NCBI GenBank assembly: GCA_024529925.1
Contig: JAFEUB010000300.1
Location: 475,001-539,000, forward strand
Length of the DNA: 64,000 bases
Direction: 5' to 3'
Source: Ophthalmolycus amberensis
Taxonomy: Eukaryota > Chordata > Actinopteri > Perciformes > Zoarcidae
Position numbers and translations under genes: made by a program. Below, in pieces: positions 10,890-22,600 of this stretch. Each line of letters begins with the position of its first letter. Position 1 is the first letter of the stretch. The notes beneath the pieces are model-generated. The model was not told the DNA's origin and made no database searches. It worked only from the letters and a program-made list of their open reading frames with translations.

Positions 10890-13800
10890 ATGGATCGGGA
10901 CAGCATCGGTAAACTCGTCTCTTCTGTGATTTTGGGTTAAAATAATCAGCTGAAAAAGAAATGAAATCTCTCACGTTTTTATTTATTGACACATATTATT
11001 ATTTGTTTCCTAAATGTTTATTGATGTTTACATGTTGTTTATTCAGAAGGACTGAATGAAATCCGTCCGTCGGTCTACAGAGTTGCCATGAAGCTTCTGT
11101 CTCTGCAGAGACTCAGTCACAGTGAGTACTCAGTATTATACTACATGTATTATGTACTTTACTTGTAGTACATGTATATATGTGTGTGTTGGGTTCCAGT
11201 GGACGTGGTGTCTTTTCGACACATCACTGCAGCCCTCCACTCAGTAGGCGGAGCTAAGCTGCAGCAGGAAGTAGGGTTAAACAGACAGGAAGTGACCCGG
11301 ACCCTGAACAGGATGTTCCACAGCGTGTCACAGGAAGTGCCGGGCCATGTGACTGTGGAAGCTCCAGAGGAGGTCTGCAGTCTGATGTTCAGGCTCAACG
11401 ACCGGTCAGACTGTATTTTATTATTATTATTATGATTATTATTATTTATATAAATCTATATAAAACATTGTTTCTCTTCTAGGAGTCAGTCTGGTTTCAT
11501 ATCAACTGTTTCTCTTCAAACTTCTCTCATCGCTCTGTCAGCTGAAACTCTGCTGGTTAAATACAGAGGTGAGAACCTGTCTGTCTGTTTTCCATTTCAG
11601 AACAATGTTTCCTTCAGAATAAAAGTCTGATGTTCTGTCTGTAGTTAAGAACACGGCTTCCTTCAGAATAAAAGTCTGATGTTCTGTCTGTAGTTAAGAA
11701 CACGGCTTCCTTCAGAATAAAAGTCTGATGTTCTGTCTGTAGTTAAGAACACTGCTTCCTTCAGAATAAAAGTCTGATGTTCTGTCTGTAGTTAAGAACA
11801 CTGCTTCCTTCAGAATAAAAGTCTGATGTTCTGTCTGTAGTTAAGAACACTGCTTCCTTCAGAATAAAAGTCTGATGTTCTGTCTGTAGTTAAGAACACT
11901 GCTTCCTTCAGAATAAAAGTCTGATGTTCTGTCTGTAAAGAACACTGCTTCCTTCAGAATAAAAGTCTAATGTTCTGTCTGTAGTTAAGAACACTGCTTC
12001 CTTCAGAATAAAAGTCTAATGTTCTGTCTATAGTTAAGAACACTGCTTCCTTCAGAATAAAAGTCTGATGTTCTGTCTGTAGTTAAGAACACTGCTTCCT
12101 TCAGAATAAAAGTCTGATGTTCTGTCTGTAGTTAAGAACACTGCTTCCTTCAGAATAAAAGTCTGATGTTCTGTCTGTAGTTAAGAACACTGCTTCCTTC
12201 AGAATAAAAGTCTGATGTTCTGTCTGTAGTTAAGAACACTGCTTCCTTCAGAATAAAAGTCTGATGTTCTGTCTGTAGTTAAGAACACTGCTTCCTTCAG
12301 AATAAAAGTCTGATGTTCTGTCTGTAGTTAAGAATACTGCTTCCTTCAGAATAAAAGTCTGATGTTCTGTCTATAGTTAAGAACACGGCTTCCTTCAGAA
12401 TAAAAGTCTAATGTTCTGTCTATAGTTAAGAACACGGCTTCCTTCAGAATAAAAGTCTGATGTTCTGTCTGTAGTTAAGAACACTGCTTCCTTCAGAATA
12501 AAAGTCTGATGTTCTGTCTATAGTTAAGAACACTGCTTACTTCAGAATAAAAGTCTGATGTTCTGTCTGTAGTTAAGAACACTGCTTCCTTCAGAATAAA
12601 AGTCTGATGTTCTGTCTGTAGTTAAGAACACTGCTTCCTTCAGAATAAAAGTCTGATGTTCTGTCTGTAGTTAAGAACACTGCTTCCTTCAGAATAAAAG
12701 TCTGATGTTCTGTCTGTAGTTAAGAACACTGCTTCCTTCAGAATAAAAGTCTGATGTTCTGTCTGTAGTTAAGAACACTGCTTACTTCAGAATAAAAGTC
12801 TGATGTTCTGTCTGTAGTTAAGAACACTGCTTCCTTCAGAATAAAAGCCTGATGTTCTGCAGCTCTGGTGAGGCTCTCAGAGAACAGTTCAGGATCAGTC
12901 AGCAGATCTGGACTCAGATCTTTGCTGCAGGACCTCAGCCAGGTAAAAACTTCACACACTCCATTTCCCAGCATGCCCCTCTCTACTCACTCTGACACCT
13001 GTGGTGTGTTCAGGTTCCTGTGGCGGTGCAGGAGGACGGAGTGTTCGGAGGTGTGGAGGCTGCAGTGAGGTCGTGTTTTAATGGGGTGAGAAAACGAGCG
13101 GCTTCAGGTGATTAGTGGTCGTCATGGCAACACATTTACCTGTGTGACCTTACAGGTCTTGACCCCGACGGCAGGTGAAGAACACGTGTTGTCATGGCTG
13201 CAGAGCGAGCCACTCTTGTTGCTATGGTTACCCACTCTGTACCGCCTGTCCGTCAGTCAGAACGTCCGTCATGCCGTCCGCTGCCACACCTGTAAGACCC
13301 TCCCCATCACCGGACTCAGGTGAGCCAGCACTGTCCAATCAGAACGCTTCATTCACAGTTAAATGAACATCATAATAAATATTAGGTGGGTATGTTCAGG
13401 TATCGCTGCATGAAGTGTGTGAAAGTCCACGTGTGTCAGAGCTGCTTCCTGACAGACAGACAGACGAGGAAACACAAAACTCACCATCCAGTGCTCGAGT
13501 TCTGCACACAGGTAACAACACACACACAGGTAACAACACACACACAGGTAACAACAAACACACAGGTAACAACACACACACAGGTAACAACACACACACA
13601 GGTAACAACACACACACAGGTAACATCACACAGGTAACAACACACACACAGGTAACATCACACAGGTAACAACACACACACAGGTAACAACACACACAGG
13701 TCACATCACACACAGGTAACAACACACACACAGGTAACAACACACACACAGGTAACAACAAACACACAGGTAACAACACACACACAGGTAACATCACACA

Positions 13801-16800
13801 CACAGGTAACATCACACACACAGGTAACAACACACACACAGGTAACAACACACACACAGGTAACAACACACACACAGGTAACATCACACACACAGGTAAC
13901 ATCACACACACAGGTAACAACACACACACAGGTAACAACACACACACAGGTAACATCACACACACAGGTAACAACACACACACAGGTAACATCACACACA
14001 TAGGTCACAACACACACACAGGTCACAACACACACACAGGTCACATCACACACACAGGTAACAACACACACACAGGTAACAACACACACAGGTCACAACA
14101 CACACACAGGTCACAACACACACACAGGTAACAACACACACAGGTCACATCACACACACAGGTCACAACACACACACAGGTAACAACACACACAGGTAAC
14201 AACACACACACAGGTCACAACACACACACAGGTCACAACACACACACAGGTAACAACACACACACACAGGTAACAACACACAGGTCACAACACACAGGTC
14301 ACAACACACAGGTAACAACACACAGGTAACAACACACACAGGTCACAACACACACACAGGTAACAACACACACACACAGGTAACAACACACAGGTAACAA
14401 CACACAGGTAACAACACACACACAGGTAACAACACACACACAGGTAACATCACACAGGTAACAACACACAGGTAACAACACACACACAGGTAACATCACA
14501 CAGGTAACAACACACAGGTAACATCACACACACAGGTAACAACACACACACAGGTCACATCACACACACAGGTCACATCACACACACAGGTAACAACACA
14601 CTCACAGGTAACAACACACACACAGGTCACAACACACACACAGGTCACAACACACACAGCTAACAACACACATGTAACAACACACACACAGGTCACAACA
14701 CACAGGTAACACAACACACACACACGTCACAACACACAGGTCACAACACACACACAGGTAACAACACACACACAGGTAACAACACACACACAGGTCACAA
14801 CACACACACAGGTCACAACACACACACAGGTTACAACACACACACAGGTCACAACACACACACAGGTCACAACACACACACAGGTAACAACACACACACA
14901 GGTAACAACACACACAGGTAACAACACACACACAGGTAACAACACACACACAGGTCACAACACACACACAGGTCACAACACACACACACAGGTAACAACA
15001 CACACACAGGTCACATCACACACACAGGTAACAACACACACACAGGTCACAACACACACACAGGTAACAACACACAGGTAACAACACACACACAGGTCAC
15101 AACACACACAGCTAACAACACACACACAGGTCACAACACACAGGTAACACAACACACACACACGTCACAACACACAGGTCACAACACACACACAGGTAAC
15201 AACACACACACAGGTAACAACACACACACAGGTCACAACACACACACAGGTCACAACACACACACAGGTTACAACACACACACAGGTCACAACACACACA
15301 CAGGTCACAACACACACACAGGTAACAACACACACACAGGTAACAACACACACAGGTAACAACACACACACAGGTAACAACACACACACAGGTAACAACA
15401 CACACACAGGTCACAACACACACAGGTCACAACACACACACAGGTCACAACACACACACACAGGTAACAACACACACACAGGTCACATCACACACACAGG
15501 TAACAACACACACACAGGTCACAACACACACACAGGTAACAACACACAGGTAACAACACACACACAGGTCACAACACACAGGTCACAACACACAGGTAAC
15601 AACACACAGGTAACACAACACACACACACGTCACAACACACAGGTAACAACACACAGGTCACAACACACACACAGGTAACAACACACACAGGTAACAACA
15701 CACACACACAGGTAACAACACACAGGTAACAACACACAGGTAACAACACACACACAGGTAACATCACACAGGTAACAACACACACACAGGTAACATCACA
15801 CAGGTAACATCACACAGGTAACAACACACACACAGGTAACATCACACAGGTAACATCACACAGGTAACAACACACACACAGGTAACAACACACACACACA
15901 GGTAACAACACACAGGTAACAACACACAGGTTACAGCATACAGGTACACAAAGCTTTAGTTGTTAATCCTCAGTTTGTCTGTCAGCCCACCTGGAGAGAG
16001 TCTCTGTCCTCGTTAGTGCACAGCGCTCGTCACGCCCTGTTCCCATGGCGTGACACTCAGAGAGAGGCCCACAGTAGGAGGGGCCTGATGTGGGTGGAGC
16101 CAGGGGAGAGTCCAGACAGGTGAGACAGGTGTGAGTTCAAACTTCAACCCTCCCTTTTAAGACCTGTTTTAATAGTTATTTTTCTCAGTGCTCCGCCCCC
16201 CTCTGATGCCTCAACACGATTGGCTGCCTCAGCTGTCAGTCACAGTCCCTCCTCTGACGAAGACACGCCCACTCAGCAGGTGACCTCTGATGACCTGTGG
16301 GCTGTTATTAGATGATATTCATGTTGTTTTTATAATAATAACTTTTATGTGTTATTGTTGTTGATCAGCTGAAGGCGTCCGTTCTGCTGACTGAGGTCAG
16401 AAACCTGCAGAGAGACAAATGGTGAGAAACCACAATGAAACCACCCACCTCCTCTTCCTCCTGTTCTTCCTCCTCCTACTCCTACTCCTTTCCTCTACCT
16501 CCTTCTCCTACTTCTTTGTTTGTCTTCAGGCTGATGGAGCAGGAGCTGCAGGTTTGGAGGCTCACCGTCCAATCAGAGCAGAGCATCCTGGAGAACAGGT
16601 GCTCTGAGATGGAGGTTACCATGGAAACGCTGAGAGAACACAACCTCCGTCTGCAGTGCTCACTCCCACAGGTAACAACACACAGGTAACATCACACAGG
16701 TAACAACACACACACAGGTAACAACAAACACACAGGTAACAACACACACACAGGTAACAACAAACACACAGGTAACAACAAACACACAGGTAACAACAAA

Positions 16801-18542
16801 CACACAGGTAACAACAAACACACAGGTAACAACAAACACACAGGTAACAACACACACACAGGTAACAACAAACACACAGGTAACAACAAACACACAGGTA
16901 ACAACAAACACACAGGTAACAACACACACACAGGTAACAACAAACACACAGGTAACAACAAACACACAGGTAACAACAAACACACAGGTAACAACACACA
17001 CACAGGTAACAACAAACACACAGGTAACAACACACACACAGGTAACAACAAACACACAGGTAACAACAAACACACAGGTAACAACACACACACAGGTAAC
17101 AACACACACACAGGTAACAACACACAGGTAGACTCACACAGGTAATAACACACAGGTAACAACACACAGGTAACAACACACAGGTAGACTCACACAGGTA
17201 ACAACACACAGGTAGACTCACACAGGTAACAACACACAGGTAACAACACACAGGTAGATACACAGGTAACAACACACAGGTAACAACACACAGGTAGACT
17301 CACACAGGTAATAACACACAGGTAACAACACACAGGTAATAACACACAGGTAATAACACACACACAGGTAACAACACACAGGTAACGACACACAGGTAAC
17401 AACACACAGGTAGATACACAGGTAACAACACACAGGTAGACTCACACAGGTAACAACACACAGGTAGATACACAGGTAACAACACACAGGTACATACACA
17501 CAGGTAACAACACACATAGAAACAAAACGAAATAATTATTTCAAACAGATGTTCCTCTTTCTTTCTTTCTTTCGGCTCTGAACAAGATGGAGGTTCAACA
17601 AGCTAACAACATACTACAAAACGTAGAGACAGAGGACATAGAGGAGATAGTTGACACAGAGGAGATGGAGGACATAGAGAACACAGAAGATATAGAGGAC
17701 ATAGAGAACATAGAGGACACAGAGAACATAGAGGACACAGAGGACATAGAGAACACAGAGGACAGGGAGGATATAGAGGACAGGGAGGATATAGAGGACA
17801 CAGAGGATATAGAGGACAGGGAGGATATAGAGGATATAGAGGAGATAGAGGACAGGGAGGATATAGAGGACACAGAGGATATAGAGGACAGGGAGGACAT
17901 AGAGGACAGGGAGTATATAGAGGACATAGAGGACACAGAGGACAGGGAGGATATAGAGGACACAGAGGATACAGAGGACATCGAAAACTTTCCACCAACA
18001 TCTGACAAGCAAAGAAACTCAGAAGACGAGGAGGAAGTGTTGCTGAAGACAGAAGACAAGTGGAGCGACTTAGAACTACAAACTCTATCTCCCACAATGC
18101 ACCAGGACACACCTCTGTCACATGACATCTACTATGAAGAAGAAACTGCAGGTGACTGGCTGGTCTGTTGTCCAATAGGACAACAGTATGGATCACAGGA
18201 AGAGGACACCTGTCTATCTGAAGAAGAGGATTGTGGGACGTGTAGTCCAGAGGAGCTGCTGCGGGAGACTGTAGAGAGACTGAAGACTGTGATGGAGACA
18301 GACAGGTGGAGAGAGAGACAGACAGGTCTGTGACGTTAAACATTTATAAATGATGGTTTACAGTGATAATTATACAATATGAATGAAAGAGGCTCCTACA
18401 AATCATTTAAATCTTTAGTAATGATGTTTTTAATTTCCTGTCTCCAGGTGAGAGGAAGAGGGCGGAGCTTCTGCAGGCTGCAGACCAGGTGGGCGACTCG
18501 ATACACCACCTGGTGGACGCTGTGAGAACTGACACACACTGA
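10890..18542 (+). CDS. dytn: Dystrotelin (dystrophin-family ZZ-domain protein)
   Basis: Fourteen coding exons: 10890-10908, 11047-11121, 11200-11404, 11483-11568, 12863-12942, 13014-13085, 13156-13319, 13400-13511, 15986-16119, 16189-16279, 16369-16421, 16530-16671, 17587-18325 and 18448-18542. They join in frame to 688 residues (human dystrotelin is about 578). Residues 1-180 match the dystrophin EF-hand-like region (RPSVYRVAMKLLSLQRL near the start; a FGG...VRSCF block before the ZZ). A ZZ zinc finger spans about residues 222-271 with CxxC pairs (CHTC, CMKC, CQSC) and a closing HKTHH. A Leu-rich coiled coil lies in exons 11-12. Exon 13 adds an acidic Glu/Asp/Ile/Thr repeat, which explains the extra length. 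Dystrotelin is the least-studied dystrophin relative; its role is not established. Start chosen by the conserved N-terminus. Confidence 0.88.
11570..12860. repeat. 49-bp minisatellite filling dytn intron 4
   Basis: About 26 copies of a 49-bp unit containing AAGAACACTGCTTCCTTCAG, then AATAAAAGTCTGATG, then TTCTGTCTGTAG. The array runs into the exon 5 acceptor: the last copy reads GATGTTCTGCAG|CTCTGG. Each unit thus carries a pyrimidine-rich stretch and a TAG that resembles a 3' splice site, plus an AATAAA hexamer. Confidence 0.95.
13512..15950. repeat. CAGGTAAC minisatellite starting at the dytn exon 8 donor
   Basis: About 2.4 kb of 10-18-bp units of the form ACACACACAGGTAACA or ACACACAGGTCACA. 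The array starts at the exon 8 splice junction (TGCACACAG|GTAACAAC). Every GTAAC unit repeats CACACAG|GTAACA and so copies the exon end and donor. Higher-order blocks recur, for example 14727-15110 compared with 15165-15550. Confidence 0.95.
16672..17516. repeat. Second CAGGTAAC minisatellite, at the dytn exon 12 donor
   Basis: The same repeat family as in intron 8, again starting exactly at a splice donor (CTCCCACAG|GTAACAAC). It includes AACAAACACACAGGTAAC variants (16722-17100) and AGACTCACACAGGTAA variants (17127-17500). Confidence 0.95.
17640..17985 (+). repeat. Coding acidic repeat in dytn exon 13
   Basis: A GAGGACATAGAGGACA-type repeat is translated as (EDIEDTEDREDIE)n over roughly 115 residues. 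The frame stays open across all units because most are multiples of three (12, 15 or 18 bp), and exon 13 then continues with non-repetitive sequence to its donor at 18325. Confidence 0.85.
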
Positions 18543-18598
18543 CTACTCGTATTCAGGTTATAAAAGTTGTTTATTAAACATTAACTTATTGATAATTA

Positions 18599-18604
18599 AA
18601 TAAA
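18599..18604 (+). terminator. Polyadenylation signal of dytn
   Basis: AATAAA lies 57 bp after the dytn stop codon in AT-rich sequence. No nearer signal is seen. From here to 18940 there is only AT-rich sequence with no gene. Confidence 0.6.
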
Positions 18605-18943
18605 CAGAGTGTAAAGGTATAAAAAGAATCAAACCACAGTACCTGAAGAAAAGGCAGGTGTCACCTGACCAGGTGTGTTTAGTGTCACAGAAACAAACAG
18701 CTGCCAACATCATAATAAAATAATTTCATCAAATTACAGTTTCATTTTCTATTTGTGTGCATATTTAAATTATCATGATTTATTAAATTCCAAATCTCTG
18801 CTTTTTTATTTTTATGACTTTATTGAATAACAGAATATAAATCATAATTAACTTTCTGCACACAAACGTAAAATAACATTTTCATATTGATCAGATGATT
18901 TCATTCTAATATTGACTTCAATAAACTCCAGCAGTTTATGAAT

Positions 18944-19600
18944 GAGGCTGCTACCTGAACAGGTGTCCTGCTACCTGAACAGGTGTCCTGTCCAGCTACC
19001 TGAACAGGTGTCCTGCTACCTCAACAGGTGTCCTGTCCAGCTACCTGAACAGGTGTCCTGCTACCTCAACAGGTGTCCTGTCCAGCTACCTGAACATGTG
19101 TCCTGCTACCTGAACAGGTGTCCTGCCACCTCAACAGGTGTCCTGCTACCTGAACAGGTGTCCTGCTACCTGAACAGGTGTCCTGCCACCTCAACAGGTG
19201 TCCTGCTACCTCAACAGGTGTCCTGCTACCTCAACAGGTGTCCTGCTACCTCAACAGGTGTCCTGCTACCTCAACAGGTGTCCTGCTACCTCAACAGGTG
19301 TCCTGTCCTGCTACCTCAACAGGTGTCCTGTCCTGCTACCTCAACAGGTGTCCTGCTACCTCAACAGGTGTCCTGCTACCTCAACAGGTGTCCTGTCCAG
19401 CTACCTGAACAGGTGTCCTGCTACCTCAACAGGTGTCCTGTCCTGCTACCTCAACAGGTGTCCTGTCCTGCTACCTCAACAGGTGTCCTGCTACCTCAAC
19501 AGGTGTCCTGCTACCTCAACAGGTGTCCTGTCCAGCTACCTGAACAGGTGTCCTGTCCTGCTACCTCAACAGGTGTCCTGTCCTGCTACCTGAACAGGTG
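18944..19600. repeat. Minisatellite abutting the zdbf2 stop codon
   Basis: About 33 copies of a 20-bp unit, GCTACCTCAACAGGTGTCCT, with GAACAGG variants and 5-10-bp insertions (GTCCT, GTCCA). On the zdbf2 strand it begins within a few bases of the stop codon (19606-19608), so the 3' untranslated region is probably made of this array. Confidence 0.95.
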
Positions 19601-19605
19601 TCCTG

Positions 19606-22600
19606 CTAGCTCCGTCCCCTCTCGTAGCCCTGCCCCTTGCGGCTCCTACCCCGGCCCGCAGAACGTAGGCCTTCTCTCCTGGGCTGGAGAGGGATGGCTT
19701 TAGCCCTGGTTCTTGTCTTGGAGGGTGGGGGGCATGTCCTGTCTCTCCTCCCCCCCCTCCCCCGCTCTGGGGGCGGGGCTTGAGAGGTCCTGCCCCGCCT
19801 CCTGACTGTGTCTTTTGCCGAGTCCCTGTCGGCATTCAGGTCCAGACTGAGACTTCTGAACAGCTGACGGACACATGGGGGGGGCGGGCTGGAGGGGGCG
19901 GAGCCTCTCGGGGGGTTCTTCAGGATGCGGTTGCTGCTCGGCTCGTAGATCCGGACAGGAAGCTGTTTGTATTTCACCTTTAACCCCTGCACGTCCAACG
20001 GACGCCTCTTCTTCCTGCAGCGCTTGAGGGCGGAGCCTGGTGCAGGTGTGTAGGAGAGGGCGGGGCCTGAGGGGGAGCAGAGCAGGTAGACCAGAGAGGT
20101 GCGAGGCTGCACAGGTGTGATGATGTTTGAGTACGACGGAGGGAGGCAGCTCCACGTCTCAGGAGTCCTCTCTGCTGCGTCCTGATTTGCTAGAGAGACG
20201 CTAGTGGGCGGGGCCTGCGAAGATGGTTCAAAGACAGCTGGGACGACCAATCGGATCGTCTGAGTGCTGTGACTGACTTTAACAACCTGAAGGAAGAAAC
20301 ACAGGTGATGAAGACGTTAACTTACAACAAACACTGACAGAAAACTGTCGTTCTCACCTGACACCTGGACGCCACTCTGAAGGCCCGCCTCTTTCTCCTC
20401 CTGCTCCTAACGTACGCTGAGTCATCGTCATCACCGTCCAATAATGGCAGGACACCAATGGCTGGCTCCGCCTCCTTGTTCTCACCACCTCCTTTGTTTT
20501 GGCTCCTCCTACCGTACCTGACAAGTTAGGTATGTTACAAAAAGGTACATCAGTACAGGTGAGTCTTATATAATACATCAGAACAGGTGAGTCTTATATA
20601 AGGAAGTTAAGGAAGTTAGGATTTTATTGTCACATACATTGTTACACATACACGAAATTTGACTTCTGCATTTGACCCATCCCTGGATATAGGGAGCTAC
20701 CTGAACAGGTGTCCTGGGAGTCCAGGGTGTCCAGGGAGCTGGATATAGGGAGCAGTAATAATACATCAGAACAGGTGAGTCTATATCAGGGGTCGCCAAT
20801 TGGCGGACCGCGGTCCAGATCCGGACCCAGGACCAAAAATCGTTTTTATTTTGACAGAGCGCTTCTATTTTAACCGGCGCTGCGCAGCTTTTTCAGCTAT
20901 TACGGCACTCGTTCAGCGATGCAGGAAACGCACCGACCAAGGGTGCTTCTCAAGTCTCTTAAATGTCATTTCCTCGCTCCTCGCTTGAACCGGAAGTTGT
21001 TTCTGCGCCGCTATATTGACGGCCGTCCCAAAGCTCTTATTTAGCTCTGAGGAGCGAGGAGAGAGGAGGGAGGAGGGACCTCGGAGGAGCCATGAGGAGG
21101 ACCCACGAGAACAGACTTCCAGGAAGTCTTTTAACGGCCGACACGCCCCCTCATGGTTCATCTGTCATGTGATTGGACGCTGCAGCCGATCGGACTGACT
21201 GACTGAGTTTAACACCAGAGTGAAGACAGATCACAGAATAAACTCTAGTTTATATTTGATTAGGTTTCTGATTCAACATCTGGTTTAAATAAATGTTCAT
21301 TGTAGTCTGAACAACAAAAGGACCACAAACAACTTTCTACATTTATTAGAAAGATTTGTGTTTTCATGATCTGATGTTTCCCTCAATAACTTTATTATGA
21401 ATACAATTAAAGTCAGAGAGATCTGAGAGACGAAACACTTTACATCATTCCTGAGTGTTTGATGAGTTTTATCATTTAAGAGAAACAATAATCATATTCT
21501 GGGTTATTTAATAATGGCGCCACAGTCACGATTTCAAAACGTACAGACGCAAATAATTCATAAATAAGACGATCGCATTCCGCCGGTAGAAATGGATCCT
21601 GAGCTTATAAACAGAACACAGAACACAGTTTAACAGACTACAGAGAGAAACACTCTACAGTGGTGATCACTGTGTGTCTTTATTAGTTATTAGTATTATT
21701 AGTTACTATTATTAAGTACAGTGGTGATCATATATATATATATATATATATGGCACTAAATAGTGCACGTTAGATATTATTGTAATGTTCCGGACCTTTG
21801 CCCGAGGAGATTTTCTCAATCTGGACCTTCTGGAATTTTAATTGAAGACCCCTGATATAGACTCACCTGTTCTGATGTATTATATAGACTCTATATAATA
21901 CATCAGAACAGGTGAGTCTATAAAATACCTGGCCAGAGACTCTGTGTCGAAGTAGCAGATGAATCTCCCCCGTCTGAACTGTCGGACCAGTTTCTCCACC
22001 TTCCCCTCGTCGTCCTGCTCAATCTGGGTCCAGGTCTTCCCCCTGAAGGATTCTGGGATATGTTCTGGAGCAGGTAAGACCTCCTCTATCGGCAGACTCC
22101 AGAAGCCCTGGTCCTGCCTGGCCTCACTGTGGAGGGCGGAGTCTAGCTGGTAGGAGTACACCTGGTCCTCCAGGTCCACCTGAACGTCCATCAGACCACT
22201 CAGGTCCTGCCCCCCCACCTGGCTCACCTGGACAGGTGTATCCCCGAGTGTTTGTTGTCTCTGTGAAACCAGAACCAACAGAAAACAATGTAATCCATCA
22301 CAGCCTCACCTCCTCCAACCTCCTCCAGCAGGACGACGGTTACCTGTACAGGTGAGTCCCAGTCGTCACTCTGTGTTTCGATGGAGACGGGGAGGCTGAA
22401 GTGGAAGCTCTCCGTCTCCTCCTGCTGGAAGGGAGCGGAACTGACACCATGACAACACACCTGGATCACCTGAGAACAGAAACATGTGATTAACTTTGAG
22501 GATCAGCTGACGATGAAGCTCCGATAGAAACAGACGAACCTCCTCGATGGTCCGGTCCAGAGAGTCGCTGTGGTCCGAGGAGAACGCCTCCTCTTTGTGG

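Noticed and set aside
13512..15950. CRISPR-like array appearance (short repeats with spacing)
   Set aside because: There are no unique spacers and the DNA is from a vertebrate; these are minisatellites.
13396..17517. Long minus-strand frames reading VCVVTCVCVLLPVC and similar
   Set aside because: They are translations of the ACACACAGGTAAC minisatellite; any stop-free repeat gives such frames and no conserved domain exists.
17587..18343. Minus-strand frames across dytn exon 13
   Set aside because: Shadows of the coding acidic repeat on the plus strand, which is supported by both splice junctions and phase.
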